The position numbers and the translations under genes are program-made. From Gemmatimonadota bacterium (lineage in GTDB: Bacteria > Gemmatimonadota > Gemmatimonadetes > Longimicrobiales > Gaopeijiaceae), in contig JAJDTB010000032.1 of the NCBI GenBank assembly GCA_022827345.1, forward strand, positions 248,001 to 312,000: 64,000 nucleotides of DNA. Reading direction: 5' to 3'. Shown here piece by piece: positions 8,498-16,411 of this stretch. The notes beneath the pieces are model-generated. The model searched no databases and had not been told where the DNA came from. It was given only the letters and a program-made list of their open reading frames with translations. Position 1 is the stretch's first letter. The number at the start of each line of letters is the position of its first letter.

Positions 8498-11182
8498 ATG
8501 AGGATGTGGGGAACGTTCTGGACGCGGGTGTGCGTGCACGCGGCGGTGGCGGGGACGGCAGGACTGGCGGGCACGCCCGCGGCCCTCTCGGGCCAGGCCC
8601 CGGAGGCTGATTCCGATGCGGCGCGGGGTGGGAGGCGGGCCGCTCCGCCGTCGCTGCAAGCGCAGCGGGTGACCGGACTCCCGCCCACGATCGACGGGCT
8701 GCTGGACGAAGCCGACTGGACGGCCGCCATGGTCGCCGACGGCTTCATCGTCTTCGAGCCCAACGAGGGCGAGGCGCCAACGCAGCGGACGGAAGCCAGG
8801 GTGCTCTACGGCGACGATGCCCTGTACGTGGGATTCCGGGCCTTCGACACCTCACCCGATTCGATCGTCGCACAGCTTGCGCGCCGCGACGAGCGGCCGC
8901 ATTCGGACTGGGTCGACGTGGTGATCGACAGCTATCACGACCGCCGCACCGCATTCCGTTTCGGCGTCAACCCGGCGGGGGTGAAGTCCGACGGCTACCA
9001 CTACGACGACGTCAACGAGGACGACTCGTGGGACGCCGTCTGGGAGGTGGCCACGCGAACCGACCACGAAGGGTGGACCGCCGAGTTCCGGATTCCGTAC
9101 TCCCAGCTGCGCTTCGACGGGGCGGCCCACCAGATCTGGGGCATCAACTTCGGGCGCTTCATCGCACGTCACCAGGAACGGAGCCTGTGGGCCCCGATTT
9201 CGCGGGGCGACGGCGCGCTGGTGTCCCGCTTCGGCGACCTTGAGGGCCTGCAGGACCTGTCTCCGCCGGCGCGCGTCGAGGCGCTCCCCTATTCGCTCGT
9301 CAGGCTCCAAGCCTCGCCCGGCGCGGCGGCCGATCCCTTTTACGATGCGCGCGACTTTTCGTCCACGGTCGGTGCGGACGTGAAGTACGGGATCACCACC
9401 GACCTGACGCTGGACATCACGATCAATCCGGACTTCGGTCAGGTCGAAGCCGATCCGGCCCAGGTGAACCTGACGGCATTCGAGACATTCTTTCCGGAAC
9501 GGCGGCCCTTCTTCGTGGAAGGCGCGAACATCTTCTCCTTCCGCTTCATGGAGGGCGACGGCGACATGGCCAGCGAGGGCCTGTTCTACTCCCGGCGGAT
9601 CGGCCGAGCCCCCCAGGGTCGCGCGACAGGCGCGCAGTACGCATCGACCCCGGAACGGACTCGCATCCTCGGCGCCGCAAAGCTCTCCGGAAAGACGCGC
9701 TCGGGCTGGTCCCTCGGCTTCCTGCACGCGCTGACCGGAAGCGAGTCCGCGCTGCGCGCCACGCCCGCGGGCCCCCTCGACGACCAGGTGGTGGAACCCG
9801 GAGCGCACTACGGCATGGCGAGGGCCACGCGGGACTTCCGGGACGGCAAGAGCGCGGTCGGCGTGATCTCCACCTGGACCGCCCGCGACGGCGCTGCCGC
9901 CGAACCCCTCGAACTGCACTCCCGGGCCTACACCTTCGGCGCCGACGCGCGCCACCGCTTCGGCGACGACCGCTTCATCGTGTCGGGCTACCTCCTGGGG
10001 TCCGCCGTGCAGGGTTCGGCTGCGGCCATCGCGCGCACGCAACGCTCGCCGGCGCGGTACTTCCAGCGCCCCGACGCCGGCCACACCGAGTTCGATCCCG
10101 CGCTCACCTCGCTCAACGGCTGGGCCGGTTCGGCCACCTTGGCCAAGATCTCGGGCGGGTACTGGCGCTTCGCGACCGGCGCGGTGGCGCGTTCGCCCGG
10201 CTTCGACTCGAACGACCTCGGGTTCATGCGCGAGACCGATTTCGCCGTCCCCTTCGTCTGGGTCGGATACAACCACTATCAGCCCAGCGGGCATCTCCAG
10301 CGCTGGAGCCTCGACTTCAACGCCTGGACCCCGTACAGCTTTGGCGGCGAACCCTACTCGAAGGGCGTGAACGTCAGCGGCAACGCTACGCTGACCAACT
10401 TCTGGCGCGGATACGCCGGCATCATGAGGGAGACGGGCGGGCTCAGCAGCGCCGCCCTGCGCGGCGGGCCAATGCTGCGAAGCGACGCGGTGTGGGCCGG
10501 ATGGATGGGAATCTCCTCCGACTCCCGCAACGCGCTGCAGGTCAGGCTCGGCAGCAACTGGGGGGTAGGCCGCGAAACGGACTCCTGGCGCTACGGCACC
10601 GATGCCTCGGTCCTCTGGAGGCCGTCCACGCAGGCCACAGTGTCCGCGGGGCCGTTCCTGAACCGCCAGAGCGAAGCGGCGCAGTGGGTTGGGCACTTCA
10701 ACCTGGCATCGCCCGCCTACCTCTTCGGGCGCATCGACCAGACCACCGCGGGCGTCACGGTTCGGGCCGACTGGACCTTTTCTCCGACCCTGTCCCTGCA
10801 GATGTACGCCCAGCCCTTCGTGTCGGCCGGCCGCTACGGCGAGTTCAAGCGCGTGGAGGATGCGCGGGCGGAGGAATACGAGCACCGCTTCGCCCCCGTG
10901 CCGGTCCGCGGCGTCGAAGACGGGCGCGTCACGGCGGACATCGACGGGGACGGGGCGGCCGAGTCGTTCCGCGACCCGGACTTCAACTTCAAGCAGTTCA
11001 GGTCCAACGTGGTCCTGCGGTGGGAATACACCCCCGGATCGACGCTCTTTGCCGTGTGGTCGCAGGGCCGCAATCACTTCGAGACGGACGGCACCTTCGC
11101 CTTCGGACGCAATCTGGGCACCCTGCTCGATCAGCAAGGCGACAACGTCTTCATGCTGAAACTCAGCTACTGGATCGGATAG
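8498..11182 (+). CDS. Exported DUF5916 protein with N-terminal CBM9-like domain
   Basis: 894 residues. Signal peptide about 1-30 ending near ALSGQ. A CBM9-type (carbohydrate-binding family 9-like) beta-sandwich follows at about residues 55-240, with the typical opening GLLDEADW and YVGFRAFD. The remainder is DUF5916, a predicted outer-membrane beta-barrel: PERRPFFVEG at about 333-343, repeated aromatic-ended beta strands, and a C-terminal strand ending in LSYWIG. GGGAG with about 6-nt spacing precedes the ATG. Such proteins are common in Gemmatimonadota and Bacteroidota and are usually annotated only as carbohydrate-binding family 9-like; the substrate is unknown. It stands alone, with 155 bp before the next gene. 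Confidence 0.85.
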   Translation: MRMWGTFWTRVCVHAAVAGTAGLAGTPAALSGQAPEADSDAARGGRRAAPPSLQAQRVTGLPPTIDGLLDEADWTAAMVADGFIVFEPNEGEAPTQRTEARVLYGDDALYVGFRAFDTSPDSIVAQLARRDERPHSDWVDVVIDSYHDRRTAFRFGVNPAGVKSDGYHYDDVNEDDSWDAVWEVATRTDHEGWTAEFRIPYSQLRFDGAAHQIWGINFGRFIARHQERSLWAPISRGDGALVSRFGDLEGLQDLSPPARVEALPYSLVRLQASPGAAADPFYDARDFSSTVGADVKYGITTDLTLDITINPDFGQVEADPAQVNLTAFETFFPERRPFFVEGANIFSFRFMEGDGDMASEGLFYSRRIGRAPQGRATGAQYASTPERTRILGAAKLSGKTRSGWSLGFLHALTGSESALRATPAGPLDDQVVEPGAHYGMARATRDFRDGKSAVGVISTWTARDGAAAEPLELHSRAYTFGADARHRFGDDRFIVSGYLLGSAVQGSAAAIARTQRSPARYFQRPDAGHTEFDPALTSLNGWAGSATLAKISGGYWRFATGAVARSPGFDSNDLGFMRETDFAVPFVWVGYNHYQPSGHLQRWSLDFNAWTPYSFGGEPYSKGVNVSGNATLTNFWRGYAGIMRETGGLSSAALRGGPMLRSDAVWAGWMGISSDSRNALQVRLGSNWGVGRETDSWRYGTDASVLWRPSTQATVSAGPFLNRQSEAAQWVGHFNLASPAYLFGRIDQTTAGVTVRADWTFSPTLSLQMYAQPFVSAGRYGEFKRVEDARAEEYEHRFAPVPVRGVEDGRVTADIDGDGAAESFRDPDFNFKQFRSNVVLRWEYTPGSTLFAVWSQGRNHFETDGTFAFGRNLGTLLDQQGDNVFMLKLSYWIG

Positions 11183-11337
11183 GGCACCTGACCCGGCGGC
11201 TGCGCCGCTCAACTGCCGGGCCGCTCCGCCCGCCGGCCCATTGCCGGCACCCGGGCGGCTCGGCAGTTTTGCGCCAGCAACCGATCCATCCCCGGTGACC
11301 ACCGGAATCCCTCACCCCGGGACGCCCCGGAGCCAGC

Positions 11338-12783
11338 ATGAGTCCGACAACCCGCTTCCTCGCCGTCGTCAAGGACGATTGCGAGACCTGCCACCTCGTC
11401 GCCCCCGTTCTCGGGCAGATCGCCCGCGAGGGCCACGACCTCACCGTCTGCTGGCAGGACGACGGCGGGTTCCTCGCTCCGTTTCTCGCGTCCGGCGTGA
11501 TCGATGACAGCCACCTGGAGCGGTCCTTCCGGCTGCGAATCGACACCGTTCCTACCCTCCTCCGCCTCGAGGACGACCGGGAGAGCGGCCGCATCGTCGG
11601 CTGGAACCGGCCCGAATGGCAATCGCTGACGGGGATGCCGGATCTGGGCGGCGGGCTGCCGGCGCATCGGCCCGGCTGCGGCTCCCGCTCCGTCGAGCCC
11701 GGGATCGCCGAAGTGCTGCGGGTGCGTTTCGGCGCATCCGGGATCCAGGCGCGCGCCATCCGGCTCGGTCCCGAAGCCGATCCCGTCGAAGCGTGCTACG
11801 ACCGCGGCTGGACAGACGGCCTCCCCGTGGTGCCCCCCACCCCCGAGCGAATCCTCCGCATGCTCGCCGGCACGCGCCGCGACCCGCGCGAGGTCGTCGG
11901 AGAGATCCCGCCGGAGTTGGCGCCCTGCACCGTCGAGAAGGTCGCCGTCAACGCGGTCATGGCCGGATGCAGGCCCGAGTACATGCCCGTGGTACTCGCC
12001 GCGCTGGAGGCCGCGCTGGACCCCGGCTTCACCCTGCACGGCGTCACCTGCAGCACCTGCTTCTCGAGCCCCGTCATCATCGTCAACGGGCCCGTGGCCA
12101 GGCGCATCGGAATGAACTCGGGGCTCAACGCGCTCGGGCAGGGCAACCGGGCCAACGCCACCATCGGCCGCGCGGTCAACCTCGTGGTGCGCAACGTCGG
12201 CGGCGGGCGCCCCGGCGAGATCGACCGCGCGACGCTGGGGTCGCCGGGCAAGTACACCTTCTGCTTCGCCGAGGACGAGAGCGACCCCGGCTGGGAGCCG
12301 CTCTCGACATCGCGCGGGGTGCCGGCCGGCCGCAGCGCGGTCACGGTGTTCGCGGGCGACGGGGTCCAGGGCGTCACCGACCAGAAGGCCCGCACCCCCG
12401 GCGAGCTCACGCGGTCGCTGGCGATGAGCCTGCAGGCCGTGGGGCACCCCAAGCTGTGCGAGTGGGCGCCAGCCGTTCTGGTTCTCTCGCCCGAGCACTA
12501 CGCGACCTACCGCGAGGCGGCGTGGGACCGGCGGCGGATCACTACCGCGCTGCACCGTGAACTTACGCGCAACGGAACCGAGGTCCGGGCGGGCGCGGGC
12601 GGCGTTGCCGAGGGGATGCCGTCCTCGCGCAGCCACGAGCGCATCGCCAAGTTCCACCCCGGCGCCCTGCTGCTCGTCCGCGCGGGCGGCCCCGCCGGCC
12701 TCTTTTCGGCCATCCTGTCGGGCTGGCCCGGAGGCCGGCTCTTCGAGGAATCGCACCCCGTCACCCGGGAGATCACCGAATGA
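11338..12783 (+). CDS. Thioredoxin-fold protein with large C-terminal domain of unknown function, partner of UGSC selenoprotein
   Basis: 481 residues, no signal peptide, probably cytoplasmic. Residues 1-90 look like a thioredoxin fold: FLAVVKDDCETCHLVAP carries a CxxC at 15-18, and IDTVPTLLRL carries the cis-proline-type segment. Residues about 150-470 form a separate domain I cannot name, with a second CxxC (CSTC, 238-241), VIIVNGPVARRIGMNSG and a Gly-rich NVGGG segment. GGAG 5-6 nt upstream supports the ATG. Its stop overlaps the ATG of the UGSC gene (ATGA, 12780-12783), so the two are probably co-translated. I infer a shared thiol/selenol redox or conjugation role; this is not demonstrated. 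Confidence 0.7.
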   Translation: MSPTTRFLAVVKDDCETCHLVAPVLGQIAREGHDLTVCWQDDGGFLAPFLASGVIDDSHLERSFRLRIDTVPTLLRLEDDRESGRIVGWNRPEWQSLTGMPDLGGGLPAHRPGCGSRSVEPGIAEVLRVRFGASGIQARAIRLGPEADPVEACYDRGWTDGLPVVPPTPERILRMLAGTRRDPREVVGEIPPELAPCTVEKVAVNAVMAGCRPEYMPVVLAALEAALDPGFTLHGVTCSTCFSSPVIIVNGPVARRIGMNSGLNALGQGNRANATIGRAVNLVVRNVGGGRPGEIDRATLGSPGKYTFCFAEDESDPGWEPLSTSRGVPAGRSAVTVFAGDGVQGVTDQKARTPGELTRSLAMSLQAVGHPKLCEWAPAVLVLSPEHYATYREAAWDRRRITTALHRELTRNGTEVRAGAGGVAEGMPSSRSHERIAKFHPGALLLVRAGGPAGLFSAILSGWPGGRLFEESHPVTREITE

Positions 12784-13346
12784 ACACGTCCGCAGTCACC
12801 CTGCACGACCCTACCTCCGAGGCCGCCCCGGCCAACCGCCCCCGCCGCCGCCCCCCGCCCTCCCTCGACGGCAGGACCGTCGCGCTCTTCGACATCGGCA
12901 AGTCGCGCGCCGGCGAGTTCCTCGACCACCTCGAGGCCCGCCTGCATGCCCGGGGCGTCACGACCGCGCGCTTCGCCAAGCCGACCAACGCCAAGCCCGC
13001 CACCGCCGCAATTCTGGGCGACATCGCCGCGGGCGCCGACATCGTCGTCGAGGCGCTCGCCGACTGAGGATCGTGCGTATCATGCGGTCTGCATGACATC
13101 AAGTCACTCGACGACCTTGGCCTTCCCGGCCTCCTCATCGCTACGACGGCCTTCCAGGAGGCGGCCGCCTTTCAGATCCCGTCGCTGGGCCTCGACCCCT
13201 TGATCGTGTGGGTGCCGCACCCCGTCCAGAATCGCACCCCCGAAGAGCTGGAGCGGATGGCCGACGACGCGCTCGATGCTGTCCTGGAGGGGCTGACTAC
13301 CCCGTCGTCGTCGCCACGATCAGGAACACCAGCACCACCACCGTGA
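12780..13346 (+). CDS. UGSC-family selenoprotein, in-frame TGA (13065-13067) read as selenocysteine
   Basis: 188 residues if TGA at codon 96 is decoded as Sec. Before it the frame reads VVEALAD, after it GSCVSCGLHDIK, LPGLLIATTAFQEAAAF and LDPLIVWVPHPVQNRTPEEL, good globular coding sequence that continues for 92 codons to a second TGA. Ala-Asp-Sec-Gly-Ser-Cys is the defining motif of the UGSC family found in selenoproteome surveys. A hairpin with a GGUCU loop follows 12 nt after the TGA. Stopping at the first TGA would cut the protein at its active motif and leave a 230-bp gap before the next gene. ATGA overlap with the upstream gene. The N-terminal 30 residues are Pro/Arg-rich and variable-looking. 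The last 50 bp overlap the convergent SLC13 gene. The reaction is unknown. selA/selB/selC/selD are not in the window. Confidence 0.85.
13065..13100 (+). promoter_or_regulatory. Bacterial SECIS element (UGA plus downstream hairpin)
   Basis: After UGA and 12 nt comes TCATGC-GGTCT-GCATGA (13080-13096): a perfect 6-bp stem with a 5-nt loop. The apical part TGC-GGTCT-GCA is almost the same as the SECIS apex of E. coli fdhF (TGC-AGGTCT-GCA), and the UGA-to-stem distance also matches (11 nt there). SelB recognises the GGUCU-type loop. An optional lower pairing GAU/AUC (13069-13071 with 13098-13100) can be drawn. Seen directly; the function is inferred from the match. Confidence 0.8.
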
Positions 13347-15063
13347 GCGGCGTGCCCAGCCGGGCATAGTCGCCGAAGTGGTAGCCGCCGGGACCGTACA
13401 CCATCAGGTTGGTCTGGTAGGCGATGGGGGTCATGAACGAGGCGGAGGCCGAGAGTGCCACCGCCACCGCCGCCGCACGCGCGCCGATCCCGAAGTCGGC
13501 CGCGGTGGTGATCGCGATCGGCAGCACCAGGGCGGCCGCCGCGTTGTTGGTGATGATGGAGCTGAGCGCGATCGTGCTTACGATGATGCCCGCCATGGCG
13601 CCCTCGGCCCCGAAGCGCCCGAAGACGTCGGCGACCAGGCCGGCCGCGGCGTGCCCCAGGCCCGAGCCCTCCACGGCGGCCGCAAGTCCGAACGCAGCAC
13701 CGATCACGACGATCACGTCGAAGTCGATGGAGTCCTTGGCCTCGTTCGGAGACAGCACGCCCAAGCCGACCAGGGCGAGGGCGCCGAGCAGCGACAGGTG
13801 CAGAATCGGCAGCACCCCCAGCCCCGCCCCCAGCACGATCACCGCGCCGATCCCGATCACGAGCCCCGCCTGCCGCGTGAGCAGCACGGGGGTGGGCGCG
13901 CCGAAGCGCGACACGAGCAGGAAGTCGTTGCGGTCCCGCCAGCGGTCCCCGAACCCGCGGTCGGAGATCACCAGGAGCGTGTCGCCGGGCTTGAGCGGCT
14001 CGTGGGCCATCGAACCGTGCACCGGCTCGCCCGCCCGGTGGATCGCCACCACGGTCGCCTGATACCGCGCGAGAAAGCGGACATCGGCCAGCGAGCGCCC
14101 CACCAGACGCGACTCGTGCGCGATGACGGCCTCGAAGTACGCGTGCCGCGCGCTGCGGAACTCGTACGGCAGGTGCGGCTGCTGCGACGACGCCAGCCCC
14201 GACACCTCGTGAAGGTCCAGCACCGCGTCGGTGTCGCCGACGAGGGTGAGGAAGTCGCCGCCTTCCAGCACCTTGTCCGGGGTGATCTGGCCGGCGCCTT
14301 CCCCATCCCGCTCGAAGTAGACGATCCTCGCCGTGTCGGGGAGCAGCGTCTGGACCTCGGCCACCGCCTTGCCGTCGAGCGGCCCTCCCGGCTCCACGAT
14401 CATGCGCACCGAAAAGCCGCGGCCTCCGGAGCGCGTCTCCAGACGCGGCGGCAGCCGGTCCGGTATGAGGTTGGGCGCCATCAGTACGTTCAGCACCAGC
14501 GCGACGACCGCGATGGGCAGCGCGATGCGGGTCAGCTCGAACATCGAGAAGGGCTCGTAGCCCTCGGCCTGCAGCAGCCCCGACACCACGAGGTTGGTGG
14601 AGGTGCCGATCAGGGTGGTCATCCCGCCGAGGATCGCCGCGAACGAGAGCGGCATCAGGTACCGGGAGGCCGAGTCTCCGCGCTGGTCGGCCCATTCCGC
14701 GACCTGCGGCGCCAGCATCGCGATGATGGGGGTGTTGTTGAGGAAGGCCGACGCCGCAGCGACGGGCACCGTGAGGCGCGCCAGCGCCATGCGCACGCTG
14801 CGGCCGGTGCCGAGGGTCAGCCGCACGATCGGCTGGAGCGCCCCGCTCCGCTCTACCGCGCGAGCCAGAACATAGAGGGCCGCTACCGTGAGGGGGGCGG
14901 GGTTCGAGAATCCCTGGAAGGCCGACTCGGGTGTCAGCACGTCGGCGACCAGGAGGATGACCACCGCCCCCGTAAAGGTGACCGCCGGCGACATCAGGTC
15001 GCGGGTGAGCACCAGGACCGCGAGGGTGATGACCGCCAGCGTCAGCCAGGCTTCCCAGGTCAT
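13297..15063 (-). CDS. SLC13/DASS-type anion permease with central RCK_C (TrkA-C) domains
   Basis: 588 residues, inner membrane. Roughly twelve hydrophobic segments in two blocks (about 1-190 and 390-588) flank a soluble region at about 200-385. Both halves have the SLC13-type hairpin signatures: SAFLNNTPIIAMLAP and GTSTNLVVSG in the first, SSIITNNAAAALVLPIA and TPIAYQTNLMVYGPGGY in the second. The soluble part fits two TrkA-C (RCK_C) domains. Bacterial members carry sulfate, dicarboxylates or related anions with Na+; the substrate cannot be told from sequence. Its 3' end overlaps the 3' end of the UGSC gene by 50 bp in convergent orientation. Confidence 0.88.
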   Translation of the reverse strand: MTWEAWLTLAVITLAVLVLTRDLMSPAVTFTGAVVILLVADVLTPESAFQGFSNPAPLTVAALYVLARAVERSGALQPIVRLTLGTGRSVRMALARLTVPVAAASAFLNNTPIIAMLAPQVAEWADQRGDSASRYLMPLSFAAILGGMTTLIGTSTNLVVSGLLQAEGYEPFSMFELTRIALPIAVVALVLNVLMAPNLIPDRLPPRLETRSGGRGFSVRMIVEPGGPLDGKAVAEVQTLLPDTARIVYFERDGEGAGQITPDKVLEGGDFLTLVGDTDAVLDLHEVSGLASSQQPHLPYEFRSARHAYFEAVIAHESRLVGRSLADVRFLARYQATVVAIHRAGEPVHGSMAHEPLKPGDTLLVISDRGFGDRWRDRNDFLLVSRFGAPTPVLLTRQAGLVIGIGAVIVLGAGLGVLPILHLSLLGALALVGLGVLSPNEAKDSIDFDVIVVIGAAFGLAAAVEGSGLGHAAAGLVADVFGRFGAEGAMAGIIVSTIALSSIITNNAAAALVLPIAITTAADFGIGARAAAVAVALSASASFMTPIAYQTNLMVYGPGGYHFGDYARLGTPLTVVVLVFLIVATTTG

Positions 15064-15118
15064 CGCTCGGCTTGCCCCGTCACTGCCCGCGTTTTCGGAT
15101 CAGGATGGGACAGCGGCT

Positions 15119-15736
15119 TCAGTTCCGGTCGTACGCGAGTACCAGAGGCTCGGCCGCCCCGCCGCCGACCAGGATCGAACGGGTCATGATCATGCGGTCG
15201 CCGATCACCTCGAAGGTCTCCCTGACCCTTCCTCCGGACACCACCTGGTGTTCCAGGGACAGGAGCGATCCGTCCCAGTCGACGTTGGTGCGGACGCGGT
15301 GCTCGCCTTCACGCAGCTCGACTTCGGTCCCGTCCATGGGAATCGTCATGGTGTTTCCCGGGATCGGCGTGTACACCAGTTCCGCCTCGTCGGCCGTCAG
15401 AATCAGCGTTTCGGGGCGCCTGCGGAGCACTTCGATCGTCGTCCTCATGTGCGAGACCGACATGCGGCGCGACTCGTACATCCGGCGCAGGCGGCGCATG
15501 TAGCGCGACTCGTTGCGGGAGATGTCGGCCACGGGCACCTCGTCCTTCACGCCTTCCAGCTCGTTGGGTATCTGCGCCGTACTGCTTGACACGTCGAGTT
15601 CCCAGCGACCGGAATAGCTCGCGAAGAGGGAGGCTGCCGCCTCGCCCGTTACGGGAGGCCCTCCACCGCCGCCGGCGCAGCCCAGCGTGGCGACAAGCCC
15701 GAGAGACAGGGGAAGCCAACAGCGAATACCGGTCAT
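15119..15736 (-). CDS. Predicted lipoprotein of unknown function
   Basis: 205 residues from ATG at 15736. The first 20 residues form a lipoprotein signal with an LVATLGC lipobox and a following Gly run; the frame could start at 15814, but the signal sequence begins at 15736. The mature part is beta-rich (GRWELDVSSST, TLILTADEAELVYTPIPGN, ETFEVIGDRMIMTRSI), like a small lipocalin-style or DUF domain binding protein, with an Arg-rich helical stretch at about 75-105. No named family recognised. A promoter with an overlapping palindrome lies 42-72 bp upstream (15778-15808), so this gene is probably controlled on its own. Confidence 0.65.
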   Translation of the reverse strand: MTGIRCWLPLSLGLVATLGCAGGGGGPPVTGEAAASLFASYSGRWELDVSSSTAQIPNELEGVKDEVPVADISRNESRYMRRLRRMYESRRMSVSHMRTTIEVLRRRPETLILTADEAELVYTPIPGNTMTIPMDGTEVELREGEHRVRTNVDWDGSLLSLEHQVVSGGRVRETFEVIGDRMIMTRSILVGGGAAEPLVLAYDRN

Positions 15737-15777
15737 GACGCGTCCAGTCACCTCAGGACTGCGTGCTGGCCAACCCG

Positions 15778-15808
15778 AATGTAAACCGGACATTACACTT
15801 TGTAATGT
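15778..15808 (-). promoter_or_regulatory. Promoter with overlapping palindromic operator for the 15119-15736 lipoprotein gene
   Basis: On the minus strand TTACAA (plus 15800-15805) and TACATT (plus 15778-15783) are spaced 16 bp and fit -35/-10 elements. The palindrome ACATTACA-CTT-TGTAATGT (15790-15808) covers the -35. Its core matches the site at 7439-7455. The sequence is a marked AT-rich island in GC-rich DNA. The binding protein is unknown. Confidence 0.5.
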
Positions 15809-15968
15809 TATCATGACAGTACAATGTGTGCGAAATACCGAGGCCGGCGCTCGTGCAGCCCGACCGTTCGAATTGCTAGTATAGCAGGCCGATGCGGGCG
15901 CGCAAGACGGCCGGCGGCGGCGTTCGCCGACCGCACCGGCCCCAAGGCGCGTGGGACGCCGGGAGGAC

Positions 15969-16307
15969 TTACAGTCCCGTCAGAACCTTCAGCAGAATGT
16001 TCATCACCGCCAGGACGACGGCGCCCATCAGAGCCGCCCCAAAGGTGCGGACTTCGAATCCCCGGACCACCGCCGCGGTCACCTTGAGGGCGATCGCGTT
16101 CATCACGAACGCAAAGAGGCCGAGGGTAAGGATCAACAGCGGCAGGGCGAGGATGGCCAGCAGCTTCCACATGGCCCAGTTGACGAAGCCGAGCACCAGC
16201 GCGGCCACGATCGCCGCCTTCGCGTCCCGCAGGTTGATGCCGCCGACCAGCCTGCTCATCACGAAGAGCAGCGCCGCGCTGACGAGGGTGTGAATCACGA
16301 ATCCCAC
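15969..16307 (-). CDS. Phage-holin-4-like small membrane protein (PF04020-type)
   Basis: 112 residues with four hydrophobic segments: about 5-22, 30-50, 53-73 and 85-110. The pattern GFVIHTLVSAALLFVMSRLVGGINLRD and LLILTLGLFAFVMNAIALKV is typical of the phage holin family 4 superfamily (DUF of the YvlD type). Despite the name, these are chromosomal proteins spread across bacteria and no phage genes are nearby. Role unknown, possibly envelope related. Confidence 0.8.
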   Translation of the reverse strand: MGFVIHTLVSAALLFVMSRLVGGINLRDAKAAIVAALVLGFVNWAMWKLLAILALPLLILTLGLFAFVMNAIALKVTAAVVRGFEVRTFGAALMGAVVLAVMNILLKVLTGL

Positions 16308-16411
16308 GATACTTCCTCCCGGGTTGCTGGGTTGTCGCCGACAGGAACCCGACGGCGCCGGCGACCTGTTTGTTTCGCTGCGGACGGGCGCCGGTCCACC
16401 CCGGCTCCTCC

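Noticed and set aside
12780-13067. 95-residue protein ending at the TGA, or a pseudogene
   Set aside because: The frame after the TGA is coding-like for 92 codons, the motif is exactly UGSC, and a SECIS-like hairpin follows at the right distance.
15969-16307. Prophage remnant suggested by the holin-like protein
   Set aside because: The family is chromosomal and widespread; no integrase, capsid or lysis genes are nearby.
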